Shown here: in pieces, positions 8,571-16,852 of the stretch
How positions within the stretch are numbered: position 1 is the first letter of the stretch
How the letters are laid out: the number at the start of each line of letters is the position of its first letter
NCBI GenBank assembly: GCA_963703945.1
Contig: CAVPGM010000009.1
Location: forward strand, 62,001-126,000
DNA: 64,000 bases
DNA from: JALORV01 sp963703945
Lineage (GTDB): Bacteria; Pseudomonadota; Gammaproteobacteria; Burkholderiales; Burkholderiaceae_F
Direction of reading: 5' to 3'
The notes under the pieces: model-generated
What the model saw: the letters and a program-made list of their open reading frames with translations, nothing else
What the model was told of the DNA's origin: nothing
Databases searched by the model: none
Made by a program: the position numbers and the translations under genes

Positions 8571-9035
8571 ATGGTGATCGCGATCGACAAGAAGGTGCCG
8601 GACTTCAAGGCGGAATCTACCGGCGGCGAATTCCGCTTGTCTGCGTACAAGGGCACCGTGCTGGTGCTGTATTTCTACCCGAAGGACAACACGCCCGGAT
8701 GCACGGTCGAGGGCACCGATTTCGCCAGTCGACATCCCAAGTTCAAGCGGGCCGGCGCGGACGTCTTCGGCGTTTCGCGCGACAGCCTGCGTTCGCACGA
8801 GGGCTTCAAGGCGAAGATGGAGTTTCCCTTCGAGCTCATTTCCGATCCCGACGAGGCGCTATGCACGCTGTTCGGCGTCATCAAGATGAAGAACATGTAT
8901 GGCAAACAGGTGCGCGGCATCGAGCGCAGCACCTTTGTAGTCGACGCTGACGGCAAGCTGCGCCGCGAGTGGCGCGGCGTGAGGGTGCCGAACCACGTCG
9001 ACGAGGTCCTCGCCTTCGTTCAAACGCTTTCCTGA
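8571..9035 (+). CDS. bcp: peroxiredoxin of the Bcp/PrxQ family
   Basis: Thiol peroxidase of 154 residues reducing hydroperoxides in the cytoplasm. The peroxidatic cysteine is C44 in YPKDNTPGCTVEG. The resolving cysteine usual five residues later in E. coli Bcp is absent (TVEGTDF), so the enzyme either works as a 1-Cys peroxiredoxin or uses another thiol, such as C98 in EALCTLFGV. Conserved SRDS and FPFELISDPD segments confirm the family. Overlaps no gene; phoH follows after 50 bases. Confidence 0.94.
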   Translation: MVIAIDKKVPDFKAESTGGEFRLSAYKGTVLVLYFYPKDNTPGCTVEGTDFASRHPKFKRAGADVFGVSRDSLRSHEGFKAKMEFPFELISDPDEALCTLFGVIKMKNMYGKQVRGIERSTFVVDADGKLRREWRGVRVPNHVDEVLAFVQTLS

Positions 9036-9085
9036 TAGGCGCTTTCCCTTATCCCGATTCCTGACCACGGTCCAGCCGCCCCCTG

Positions 9086-10672
9086 ATGCCTCTGCCGAAA
9101 GCACCGTCCAAGCCCGCCACACTTCTCGTCGCAATTCCTTCGGAACCGGTTCGTCCCGAACGGGCCACTAGCCCGGGCCCGGTCGCTCGCGCGCCCGAGG
9201 CACCGATCGCCGTTCGACCGACGCTGGCGACCCGGCTGGCGATTGTCGAATCCCGGCCGCGCAATGGCGGGAAGAAAGCACGGACCGACGAACGTCCGAA
9301 GTTGTTCGTGCTCGACACCAACGTGTTGATGCACGATCCGACCAGCCTGTTCCGCTTCGAGGAACACGACATCTTCCTGCCGATGATGACGCTGGAAGAA
9401 CTCGACGCGCACAAGAAGGGCATGTCGGAAGTCGCGCGCAGCGCGCGCCAGGTTTCGCGCACGCTCGATTCGCTGGTGGCCGGCTGCAAGACGCCGATCG
9501 AGGACGGCATACCGCTCAGTGCCCTCGGCAACAAGGACGCCACCGGGCGCCTCTATTTCCAGACGCAGGCCGTCAACGCCGTCCTACCGCCAAGCCTGCC
9601 GGCCGGCAAGGCGGACAACCAGATTCTCGGCGTCGTGCGCGCACTGAAGGACCGTCACGTCGACAGCGATGTCGTGCTGGTGTCCAAGGACATCAACATG
9701 CGCGTGAAGGCGCGCGCGCTCGGACTGCCGGCCGAGGACTATTACAACGACAAGGTGCTGGAAGACACCGACATCCTGTACACGGGGGTGTTCCAGCTGC
9801 CGGCAAGTTTCTGGGAGAAGAACGGCAAGGGCATGGAGTCGTGGCAGGCTGGCGGCTTCAGCTACTACCGCATCACGGGACCCATCGTCGCCGACCTGCT
9901 GGTGAACCAGTTCGTCTATCTGGAAAACGGCACCAGTTTCTATGCACAGGTGCGCGAGATCCGAGGAAAGTCTGCGGTACTCCGCGTCCTGCGCGACTAC
10001 ACGCATGCCAAGAACGCCGTGTGGGGCATCACCGCGCGCAACCGCGAGCAGAGCTTCGCGCTCAACCTGCTGATGGACCCGGAGTGTGACTTCGTCACGC
10101 TGATCGGTCAGGCCGGCACCGGCAAGACGCTGCTCGCGCTGGCCGCGGGTCTGTCGCAGACGCTCGAGACCAAGCGCTTCGCCGAGATCATCGTCACGCG
10201 CGCCACCGTGCCGGTGGGCGAGGACATCGGCTTCCTGCCCGGCACCGAGGAAGAGAAAATGGCGCCGTGGATGGGCGCGCTCGAAGACAACCTCGAGGTG
10301 CTGAACAAGACCGACGATACCGCGGGCGAATGGGGAAGAGCTGCGACCAACGACCTGATCCGCACCCGCATCCGAATCAAGTCGCTCAACTTTATGCGCG
10401 GCCGCACGTTCATCAACAAGTACCTGATCATCGACGAGGCCCAGAACCTGACGCCGAAGCAGATGAAGACGCTGGTGACGCGAGCCGGCCCGGGGACGAA
10501 GGTCGTGTGTCTTGGGAACATCGCGCAGATCGACACGCCCTATCTGACCGAGGGCTCATCGGGCCTCACCTACGTCGTCGACCGTTTCAAGGGCTGGCTG
10601 CACTCGGGCCACGTCACCCTGCAACGCGGCGAGCGTTCGAGACTGGCGGATCACGCGGCGGACATACTCTAA
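9086..10672 (+). CDS. PIN-PhoH fusion ATPase/ribonuclease (PhoH2 type)
   Basis: Two-domain protein of 528 residues. After a Pro/Ala-rich N-terminus comes a PIN nuclease domain (from about residue 72; LDTNVLM with Asp77, later acidic residues in TLEELDAHK). A C-terminal PhoH ATPase carries Walker A GQAGTGKT (341-348) and Walker B YLIIDEAQNLTPKQ. In the PhoH2 family this pair couples ATP-driven RNA unwinding to RNA cleavage (family knowledge). It follows bcp on the same strand and converges on the DUF456 gene 25 bases downstream. The first ~60 residues look unstructured, so the exact start is less certain. Confidence 0.93.
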   Translation: MPLPKAPSKPATLLVAIPSEPVRPERATSPGPVARAPEAPIAVRPTLATRLAIVESRPRNGGKKARTDERPKLFVLDTNVLMHDPTSLFRFEEHDIFLPMMTLEELDAHKKGMSEVARSARQVSRTLDSLVAGCKTPIEDGIPLSALGNKDATGRLYFQTQAVNAVLPPSLPAGKADNQILGVVRALKDRHVDSDVVLVSKDINMRVKARALGLPAEDYYNDKVLEDTDILYTGVFQLPASFWEKNGKGMESWQAGGFSYYRITGPIVADLLVNQFVYLENGTSFYAQVREIRGKSAVLRVLRDYTHAKNAVWGITARNREQSFALNLLMDPECDFVTLIGQAGTGKTLLALAAGLSQTLETKRFAEIIVTRATVPVGEDIGFLPGTEEEKMAPWMGALEDNLEVLNKTDDTAGEWGRAATNDLIRTRIRIKSLNFMRGRTFINKYLIIDEAQNLTPKQMKTLVTRAGPGTKVVCLGNIAQIDTPYLTEGSSGLTYVVDRFKGWLHSGHVTLQRGERSRLADHAADIL

Positions 10673-10697
10673 TCGTCGTCGTGTACGCGAGCGGCGC

Positions 10698-11177
10698 CTA
10701 GAGGAGCAGCGCCCCCACGAACACGCCGAGCATCGTGAACGCCACCGCGATTTTCACGGCAGTGCCGATGAGAAGACCAAGCCAGGTCGCGACGCCGACC
10801 TTGCCGGCTCGCAGCGCATCGCGGTGGTTGAGGAACTCGCCGATCGCCGCACCGACCAGCGGCATGAAGACAAGTCCCCAGAGCCCGGTGAAGATGCCGA
10901 TGATGGTACCGAGCGCAGCACCGATGATTCCGGATCGGCTCGCACCGACGCGCTTGGCGGACAGCGCTGCTCCCGCATAGTCGACCACGATCCCGATCAC
11001 GGCCAGGACGGCCAGCACGGCGACGACCCATCCGCCGATGCGTTGGAAGTCATCGATCCAGGCCGCCAGCAGCACGCCGCCGAAGATCAGCGGAATTCCC
11101 GGAAGAGCGGGCAGCACGGTGCCTGCCACACCGGCGACGATCAGCAGCACGACAAGCACCCACAGTGCTGCGGTCAT
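10698..11177 (-). CDS. DUF456 integral membrane protein
   Basis: Small inner-membrane protein of 159 residues, mostly hydrophobic, with Gly/Ala-rich helices (VAGVAGTVLPALPGIPLIF at the start, GIIGAALGTIIGIFTGLWG in the middle) typical of DUF456. Function unknown. It lies nine bases after the DUF47 gene on the same strand and may share its transcript. Four to five membrane segments are likely from hydrophobicity. Confidence 0.85.
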   Translation of the reverse strand: MTAALWVLVVLLIVAGVAGTVLPALPGIPLIFGGVLLAAWIDDFQRIGGWVVAVLAVLAVIGIVVDYAGAALSAKRVGASRSGIIGAALGTIIGIFTGLWGLVFMPLVGAAIGEFLNHRDALRAGKVGVATWLGLLIGTAVKIAVAFTMLGVFVGALLL

Positions 11178-11186
11178 GCACGGCCG

Positions 11187-11861
11187 TCAGCGCAGCGCCA
11201 GCGACTGCACTTCCGCCGCCGCGTTCTTGCACTTGTCGGTGAGTTCTTCCAGCAGTTCGTAGATCGCCTTCAGCTTGACCAACTGCCGCGTATCGGGCTC
11301 CTCGCGGAACAACTTCGACATGGCGGAGCGATACACGTGGTCGGCCTGTGCCTCGAGGGAGTCGACCTCCTCGCACAACACCAGCACCGGACGCGGGTCA
11401 TCGGCGGTTGCAAGCCCGGCCACCGCAGCCTGCAATGCGACCGCGCTCTTCACGGCGAGATCGGCCAGCCGCCGCGCTTCGGGCGTGATCGCGGTGACGT
11501 GATACAGATGCAGCGACTGCGCGACGTCCTCGGCGAGGTCGAGAATGTCGTCGAGCCGGTTGACCAGCGCGTGGATCGCCGGCCGGGGGAACGGCGGCAG
11601 CACCGACCGGCGCAGCAGCAAGCGCGTCTCGCCGACGATCGAGTCGGCGCGCTTCTCGATCGCCTCGATCTGGCGCACACGGCCTGACGGGTCGCGCACG
11701 TCAGCCAGCAGTTCGCAAAGCGCGCTCAGTCCCTCGACGCACAGCTGCGCGTGGCTGTTGAACAGCGGATGGAAGCGCCGGTCGCGGCGCACCAGCCTGC
11801 GCAGCACCGAGCGCAGAACTCCGCGTCGCTCGTGCCGTTCCTGGACGAAGTTCGACGTCAT
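11187..11861 (-). CDS. DUF47 (PhoU-like) protein
   Basis: All-helical cytosolic protein of 224 residues related to PhoU. DUF47 members usually accompany a Pit phosphate transporter, but none is here. Characteristic stretches are IEAIEKRADSIVGE, LVNRLDDILDLAEDVAQ, and VDSLEAQADHVYRSAMSKLF, with the acidic metal-binding pattern ExxxD. The ATG at 11861 overlaps the dnaB stop by four bases (ATGA), so it is probably coupled to dnaB. The frame is open further upstream inside dnaB, but only this start gives a DUF47-length protein. Confidence 0.86.
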   Translation of the reverse strand: MTSNFVQERHERRGVLRSVLRRLVRRDRRFHPLFNSHAQLCVEGLSALCELLADVRDPSGRVRQIEAIEKRADSIVGETRLLLRRSVLPPFPRPAIHALVNRLDDILDLAEDVAQSLHLYHVTAITPEARRLADLAVKSAVALQAAVAGLATADDPRPVLVLCEEVDSLEAQADHVYRSAMSKLFREEPDTRQLVKLKAIYELLEELTDKCKNAAAEVQSLALR

Positions 11862-13237
11862 GCGAACTGCGCCGAGCGCGCCAGGTTCTCGAACTTGGTG
11901 AACTGTCCATCGAAGCGCAGATTCACCCGACCGATCGGTCCGTTGCGCTGCTTGCCGATGATGATTTCCGCAATGTTCTTGTCGTTGGTGTCCGGGTTGT
12001 AGACCTCGTCGCGGTAAATGAACAGGATCACGTCCGCGTCCTGTTCGATCGCACCCGATTCGCGCAGGTCGGACATCACGGGGCGCTTGTCCGTGCGGGT
12101 TTCCACCGTCCGGTTCAGCTGGGACAGCGCGACCACCGGCACGCCGAGTTCCTTCGCCAGTGCCTTCAACCCGCGCGAGATCTCCGAGATCTCGGTCGCG
12201 CGGTTCTCGCCCTGGGCACTGGCGCTCATCAGCTGCAGGTAGTCGACGATGATCAGTCCCAGCTTGCCGCACGTGCGCGACAGCCTCCGTGCGCGTGCGC
12301 GCAGGTCGATCGCGGTCAGCGCAGGGCTTTCGTCGATATAAAGCGGCGCCTCGTGCATCTTCTGGATCGCCGTCGTCAGGCGCGGCCAGTCGTCGTCCTG
12401 CAGGCGACCCGTGCGCAGCCGCTGCTGGTCGAGGTGGCCGACCGAGGACAGCATGCGCAGCGCCAGTTGCGAAGCGCCCATTTCCATCGAGAACACCGCC
12501 ACCGGCATGCCCTGTTCGATCGCAACGTGTTCACCGATATTGAGCGCGAGTGCCGTCTTGCCCATGGAGGGACGACCGGCCACGATCACCAGGTCGCCCG
12601 GCTGGAATCCCGACGTCTTCGAATCAAGGTCTGCGAATCCGGAGGGCACACCGGTGACATCCGACGGATTGGCGCGCTCGAACAGTTCCTGGATGCGCTC
12701 GACCACCCGCGTCAGCAGCGGCTGGATCTCGATGAACCCCTGTCGTCCACGTGCGCCTTCTTCGGCGATGCGAAACACCCGGCTCTCGGCATCATCCAAA
12801 ATCTGCTTGGTATCGCGGCCGGCGGGATTGAGTGCGCTGGTCGCAATCTCGTCGCCGGCTGTGACCAGTCGGCGCAGGACCGCGCGCTCGCGGACGATTT
12901 CCGCATAACGTCGGATGTTGGCTGCTGACGGCGTGTTCTGCGCCAGCGCGCTGAGGTAGGCGAGTCCCCCGGCCTCATCGGCCTTGTTCGCACTTCTCAG
13001 CGCTTCGAATACCGTCACCGCATCGGCCGGCTTGCCGGCGTCGATCAGCCGGCTGATCGAGGCGAACACCAGCCGATGGTCGTTACGGTAGAAGTCATCG
13101 GTTCCGACCAGGTCCGCAATCCGGTCCCAGGCCGTGTTGTCGAGCAGCAGCCCACCGAGGACCGCTTGTTCGGCCTCGATCGAGTGCGGCGGCGTGCGAA
13201 CGGCCGCAAGTTGCGGATCGGAAACCGGCTGATTCAC
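11858..13237 (-). CDS. dnaB: replicative DNA helicase DnaB
   Basis: Hexameric 5'-3' helicase of the replication fork. 459 residues: N-terminal DnaB domain (HSIEAEQAVLGGLLLDN at residues 18-34), linker, and RecA-like ATPase domain with Walker A GRPSMGKT (221-228) and the IVDYLQLM Walker B. No intein is present. Transcribed after rplI, as usual in betaproteobacteria, though a terminator hairpin lies in the 142-base gap. Stop overlaps the DUF47 start. Confidence 0.97.
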   Translation of the reverse strand: MNQPVSDPQLAAVRTPPHSIEAEQAVLGGLLLDNTAWDRIADLVGTDDFYRNDHRLVFASISRLIDAGKPADAVTVFEALRSANKADEAGGLAYLSALAQNTPSAANIRRYAEIVRERAVLRRLVTAGDEIATSALNPAGRDTKQILDDAESRVFRIAEEGARGRQGFIEIQPLLTRVVERIQELFERANPSDVTGVPSGFADLDSKTSGFQPGDLVIVAGRPSMGKTALALNIGEHVAIEQGMPVAVFSMEMGASQLALRMLSSVGHLDQQRLRTGRLQDDDWPRLTTAIQKMHEAPLYIDESPALTAIDLRARARRLSRTCGKLGLIIVDYLQLMSASAQGENRATEISEISRGLKALAKELGVPVVALSQLNRTVETRTDKRPVMSDLRESGAIEQDADVILFIYRDEVYNPDTNDKNIAEIIIGKQRNGPIGRVNLRFDGQFTKFENLARSAQFA

Positions 13238-13329
13238 GGGACGGGCAGGAGGAAGGTTCGGCCACGGACGGAGTCCGCGCAGACCGAACTCTAAAGCAAC
13301 GCTGACCGGCGAGACGGCGCGGACCTCAG

Positions 13330-13357
13330 AAAGAAAATAGGCGGCAAGCAGCCGCCC
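13330..13357 (-). terminator. intrinsic terminator after rplI
   Basis: On the reverse strand a GGCGGC-TGCTT-GCCGCC stem (13340-13356) is followed by a U-rich run (TATTTTCTTT). It lies 23 bases beyond the rplI stop, in the gap before dnaB, so ribosomal transcripts probably end or attenuate here. Confidence 0.65.
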
Positions 13358-13379
13358 GTTTTGATCGCGGATCCGGGGG

Positions 13380-13832
13380 CTATGCCTGTTCGCCGACCAC
13401 CGTCACGGTAATCTCGGCCAGCGCGTCGGAATGCAGTGCCACCGTGATCGGGTGATCGCCGACCACTTTCAGAGGACCTTGCGGCATGCGGATCTGGCCC
13501 TTGTTGACCTCGAATCCCTGCTTGGCCAGGGCCTGGGCGATGTCGAAGTTGGTGATCGAGCCAAATAGCCGGCCGTCGACCCCGGCCTTGGCCGAGACCT
13601 GCACCGACACGCCGGTCAGGCGCGCCTGCACCGCCTGTGCCGCGGTCAGGCGGTCGGCCTGCGCCCTTTCGAGGTCGGCCCGGCGCGTTTCGAATTCCTT
13701 GATCGCGGTCTCGGTCGCCCGGCGCGCCTTGCCCTGCGGAATCAGGTAGTTGCGTGCATAGCCCTCTTTCACCTTGACCACGTCGCCCAGCTGACCCAGA
13801 TTGACGACCTTCTCGAGCAGTATGACTTGCAT
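13380..13832 (-). CDS. rplI: 50S ribosomal protein bL9
   Basis: Ribosomal protein L9 of 150 residues, with the N-terminal rRNA-binding domain (MQVILLEKVVNLGQLGD, then VKEGYARNYLIPQGKA), a long connecting helix (about residues 45-75) and the C-terminal domain. Last gene of the rpsF-priB-rpsR-rplI operon, 14 bases after rpsR. Confidence 0.98.
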   Translation of the reverse strand: MQVILLEKVVNLGQLGDVVKVKEGYARNYLIPQGKARRATETAIKEFETRRADLERAQADRLTAAQAVQARLTGVSVQVSAKAGVDGRLFGSITNFDIAQALAKQGFEVNKGQIRMPQGPLKVVGDHPITVALHSDALAEITVTVVGEQA

Positions 13833-13846
13833 GGTGTCGTCCTCGC

Positions 13847-14140
13847 TCAGTGCGTGTCGGTGTACGGCAGCAGCGCGAGGAAGCGCGCGCGCTTGATTGC
13901 CGTATCGAGCTGGCGCTGGTAGTGCGCCTTGGTGCCGGTCAGACGCGCCGGTGTGATCTTGCCGTTCTCGCCGATGAAGTCGCGCAGCGTATCGACGTCC
14001 TTGTAGTCGATCTGCTCGACTTTCTCGGCAGTGAAGCGGCAGAACCGCTTGCGCTTGAACAGTGCATTTTGCTGGGTTGCCCGACGGGTCCCTTTGCCCT
14101 TGCCTTTACCCTTGCCCTTGCCTCGCATCGAGGTTGCCAT
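13847..14140 (-). CDS. rpsR: 30S ribosomal protein bS18
   Basis: Ribosomal protein S18, 97 residues. Core FKRKRFCRFTAEKVEQIDYK and the C-terminal KRARFLALLPYTD are standard. The N-terminus is unusual: a run of alternating Lys and Gly (residues 7-16, encoded by repeated six-base units near 14094-14125), probably a flexible rRNA-contacting tail grown by repeat slippage. An ATG four codons inside (14128) is an alternative start. Binds S6 as a heterodimer. Confidence 0.97.
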   Translation of the reverse strand: MATSMRGKGKGKGKGKGTRRATQQNALFKRKRFCRFTAEKVEQIDYKDVDTLRDFIGENGKITPARLTGTKAHYQRQLDTAIKRARFLALLPYTDTH

Positions 14141-14154
14141 TGGTGCTCCTGGAT

Positions 14155-14460
14155 CTAGTGTCTGGTGTATTCGGTGACGTGCACGATCAGCCTTGCCGAG
14201 CGGCGCGAACGCGGTGCGATGAATCCGGATAGCGTCAGCGACTGCCCCAGCGGTTCCCTCTCGAGCGCCAGCGCGACGGGACCCACGGCGATCGCGGAGA
14301 ACTCGAACTCGAGGGCCCGCTCCGCTCCCGCCTCGTGCACCGTGCCGCCGTGCCGGTAACTGCCTTCGGCCACGGCGACTCCGGCCGGCGTGTAGCGCAG
14401 GGCGCTGCGGGCCACGGGAATCGCCGAGATGCGCAGTTCGTTCACGCTGGCGGTCGTCAC
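14155..14460 (-). CDS. priB: primosomal replication protein N (PriB)
   Basis: Single-strand DNA-binding protein of 101 residues with one OB fold, acting with PriA in replication restart. Seen between rpsF and rpsR, the diagnostic place for PriB in beta- and gammaproteobacteria. Segments NELRISAIPVARSALRYTPAG and LEFEFSAIAVG match the betaproteobacterial PriB pattern. 13-14 bases separate it from each neighbour. Confidence 0.92.
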   Translation of the reverse strand: MTTASVNELRISAIPVARSALRYTPAGVAVAEGSYRHGGTVHEAGAERALEFEFSAIAVGPVALALEREPLGQSLTLSGFIAPRSRRSARLIVHVTEYTRH

Positions 14461-14473
14461 GCCCGGCGCTGCG

Positions 14474-14842
14474 TCACGCAGCAGCCGGCTGCTCGGCCGC
14501 TGCCTTGCGCGCCTCTTCGCGCTCGACGATCTTCATCATCGGCGAAGCGCTCGTCTCTGCCTTCTTCATCTTGATCGTCAGGTGGCGCAGCACGGCGTCG
14601 TTGTAGCGGAAAGCGTGCTCGAGTTCATCGAGCGTCTTGCTGTCGCACTCGATGTTCATCAGCACGTAGTGCGCCTTGACCAGCTTCTCGATCGGATAGG
14701 CCAGCTGGCGACGGCCCCAGTCCTCGATCCGGTGCAGTGTGCCGCCGCCGGTCGCGATCATCGCCTTGTAGCGGTCGATCATCGCGGGCACCTGCTCGCT
14801 CTGGTCCGGATGGACGATGAAACAGATTTCATAGTGACGCAT
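14474..14842 (-). CDS. rpsF: 30S ribosomal protein bS6
   Basis: Ribosomal protein S6, 122 residues, ferredoxin-like fold, binding S18. Begins MRHYEICFIVHPDQSEQV at the ATG at 14842, preceded by a good ribosome site (AGGGAGA, four-base spacing). An upstream in-frame extension to 14953 runs into the leader and is rejected. The Ala/Glu-rich C-terminal tail (EEARKAAAEQPAAA) is typical. First gene of its operon. Confidence 0.98.
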   Translation of the reverse strand: MRHYEICFIVHPDQSEQVPAMIDRYKAMIATGGGTLHRIEDWGRRQLAYPIEKLVKAHYVLMNIECDSKTLDELEHAFRYNDAVLRHLTIKMKKAETSASPMMKIVEREEARKAAAEQPAAA

Positions 14843-14874
14843 CGGATCTCCCTGCGGATGCGCTGGTCGGTTCA

Positions 14875-14904
14875 GCAGTTGCTGCGCAGTTGCTCGCAGT
14901 TGCT
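14875..14904 (-). repeat. three phased copies of a 9-bp motif in the rpsF leader
   Basis: AGCAACTGC (reverse strand) occurs three times, at 14875-14883, 14886-14894 and 14896-14904, with periods of 11 and 10 bases. It lies in the untranslated leader 32-62 bases ahead of rpsF. Confidence 0.85.
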
Positions 14905-14923
14905 GAGAAGGCCGGCAATTGAG

Positions 14924-14950
14924 CCACCCGGGAGCGTCATCCCGGTGTGG
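14924..14950 (-). promoter_or_regulatory. leader hairpin of the rpsF operon, possible S6:S18 site
   Basis: On the reverse strand CCGGGA and TCCCGG pair around a six-base loop (14928-14945), with imperfect extension on both sides. It is in the rpsF 5' leader, where bacterial S6:S18 autoregulatory elements are found. Assignment to that family is inferred from position and the CCG content only. Confidence 0.35.
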
Positions 14951-15001
14951 CAAGGAAAGCCCGCGGCGGCAAAGGCGCCGACGAGGCTTGAAAAGCTTGT
15001 G

Positions 15002-15031
15002 ATTCTAGCGGAACCGTGCTGCGCGGCACAA
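15002..15031 (-). promoter_or_regulatory. sigma-70-type promoter of the rpsF operon
   Basis: Reverse strand TTGTGC (15026-15031) and TAGAAT (15002-15007) with an 18-base spacer, about 160 bases upstream of rpsF. It partly overlaps the approach to the sirtuin stop codon at 15040. Placement agrees with a leader long enough for autoregulation. Confidence 0.6.
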
Positions 15032-15039
15032 GCCGCATT

Positions 15040-15774
15040 TCAGCGCGCGAACAGGCGCGGCAGAACGGTGGCGGCGGTGCCGCGCAGCACGAGCCGGGCA
15101 TCACCGTCGAGTTCGCTTTCGGCCGGGTTCACCACGATCACCGCCGCACCCGCCCGACGCGCGATGGACGGCAGGCCAGCCGCCGGATAGACGAGCCCCG
15201 AGGTGCCGACCACCAGCATCACCGCACAGGACTCCGCCGCGGACTCGGCGGCGGCCAGCCGCTCGCTGTCCAGCATTTCTCCGAACCATACGACGTCCGG
15301 TCGCAGCCACTCGCCGCAACGTGGGCAGCGCGGTGGCTCACCCGGTGGCAGGCGCGAAGGTTCGTCTTCGCGATAGCCGCATCGGGCCAGGCAGATCGTG
15401 CGCGTGATCGACCCATGGATCTCGTTGACATCGATCGATCCGGCACGCCGGTGCAGGCCGTCGACGTTCTGCGTGACGATCGAAAGACAAGCCTTCGACT
15501 GCTGGGCTTTGGCGAGCGCGCGATGCCCGGCGTTCGGCTCGGCCTTGGCCACCGCCTCGCGTCGCCCTGCATACCATCGCCACACCAGCGGCGGATCGGT
15601 TCGGAAGCCCGGCTCGGAGGCCAGTTGCATCGGGTCGAATTGCGACCACAAACCGGTTTGCGAATCACGAAATGTCGGAACGCCGCTTTCGGCCGACATG
15701 CCTGCACCGGTCAGCACGCAGACATGATCGGCCGCGGACAACAGGCCGCGTGCCTCGGTCACCGGGTCGAGCAA
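15040..15774 (-). CDS. cobB: NAD-dependent protein deacylase (sirtuin, CobB type)
   Basis: Removes acyl groups from lysines with NAD. 244 residues: NAD-binding VLTGAGMSAESGVPTFRD near residue 20, TQNVDGLH, catalytic His in EIHGS, and a four-cysteine zinc site (CLARCGY with CPRCGEW). The pair Tyr and Arg in WYAGRR matches the Y-x-x-R signature of class III sirtuins that prefer succinyl and malonyl groups. Follows alkB by four bases on the same strand. Confidence 0.92.
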   Translation of the reverse strand: MLDPVTEARGLLSAADHVCVLTGAGMSAESGVPTFRDSQTGLWSQFDPMQLASEPGFRTDPPLVWRWYAGRREAVAKAEPNAGHRALAKAQQSKACLSIVTQNVDGLHRRAGSIDVNEIHGSITRTICLARCGYREDEPSRLPPGEPPRCPRCGEWLRPDVVWFGEMLDSERLAAAESAAESCAVMLVVGTSGLVYPAAGLPSIARRAGAAVIVVNPAESELDGDARLVLRGTAATVLPRLFAR

Positions 15775-15778
15775 GCTG

Positions 15779-16852
15779 TCAACCTTGAGTCAGCGCCGTG
15801 TCGGCTGGGACACGCGGGTCCATGGTGGCGAACCACAGCGGCGGCACGAGCGCCAGCAGGAGCAGCGCCGGGTAGCCGGCCGGCAGCTGCGGTGCGTCGG
15901 CCGCGGAACGCAACTGCTCGTAGGGCCGCTGCATGTGGGCATGGTGATCCGAATGCAACTGCAGGTTGAACAGGATCCAGTTGCTGACCGTGAAATCGGC
16001 GTCCCACGAGTGTCGCTCGTGCACCGGTTCGTAGCGACCTTCCAGCCGCCGCCGCTGCAGGCCGTAGTGTTCTATGTAGTTGATGATCTCGAGCAGGCTG
16101 ATCGCCACCAGCGACTGCAGCACGAACAACAGTGCGCCCGCAGGACCTCCCCACCATCCGGCGAGCCCGACCAGCAGCACTGAGAGCACGCTGCCGGTCA
16201 GCGTCCAGTTGGCTGGATGCACCACCGGGCGTCCGGTATGCGCCAGGCGGATCTTCTCGAGCGTCCAGGCGTGCGTGAAACTGCCGGCGACCGACCGGAC
16301 CAGAAATCGGTAGACATTCATCCCACGCGGCGCAGTCGCCGGATCCTCTGGTGTGGCCACGCGGACGTGGTGGCCGCGTATATGTTCGACGGTGAAATGG
16401 CCGTAGCAGACCGATACCAGCAGCGCCTTGGCGATCAGGCGGTCAAGCAAGGAGGCGCGGTGCGCCAGTTCGTGGGCGATCGTGATTCCCAGGCCACCGG
16501 TCACCGCGCCGAGCGCGAGCGCGAAGATCACGAACTGGCCCGGATCCAGACCGGCCGCCATCCGGATCCCCTGCACCAGCAGCACCGCCTGCAACGGCAA
16601 CTGCAGGCGCGGGATCCAGCGTGCGAACGCCGGTATGACGGGTGGTGTTCCGGGAGCGGGCTTACCCACCGCGGCGTCGAGCAGGGGAATCAGCACAAAG
16701 GTGATCGCCAGCGACAGCCACGGCATTCCCAGTGCTGCCCAGTACAAGGGGCTCAGCACGAAGAAGGCAAGGAAAGCTGTGCCGAAAAATGCCGCGATCA
16801 CGCCGTGATGCTGCGCGCCTGCAATGCGCTTTTCAAGCGGCATGGGGCTCAT
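15779..16852 (-). CDS. alkB: AlkB-type alkane 1-monooxygenase (membrane diiron)
   Basis: Integral-membrane non-heme diiron hydroxylase oxidising the terminal methyl of alkanes or similar chains. 357 residues with several hydrophobic segments and all histidine boxes: HELAHR (127-132), EHIRGHH (156-162), LQLHSDHHAH with its conserved HSDHH core (about 298-306), plus the family signature NYIEHYG (258-264). The start at 16852 overlaps rlmB by 20 bases; a second ATG at 16843 is equally possible and no clear ribosome site marks either. No rubredoxin or rubredoxin reductase gene is adjacent, so electron donors must be encoded elsewhere. Its place between rlmB and cobB is unusual. Confidence 0.92.
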   Translation of the reverse strand: MSPMPLEKRIAGAQHHGVIAAFFGTAFLAFFVLSPLYWAALGMPWLSLAITFVLIPLLDAAVGKPAPGTPPVIPAFARWIPRLQLPLQAVLLVQGIRMAAGLDPGQFVIFALALGAVTGGLGITIAHELAHRASLLDRLIAKALLVSVCYGHFTVEHIRGHHVRVATPEDPATAPRGMNVYRFLVRSVAGSFTHAWTLEKIRLAHTGRPVVHPANWTLTGSVLSVLLVGLAGWWGGPAGALLFVLQSLVAISLLEIINYIEHYGLQRRRLEGRYEPVHERHSWDADFTVSNWILFNLQLHSDHHAHMQRPYEQLRSAADAPQLPAGYPALLLLALVPPLWFATMDPRVPADTALTQG

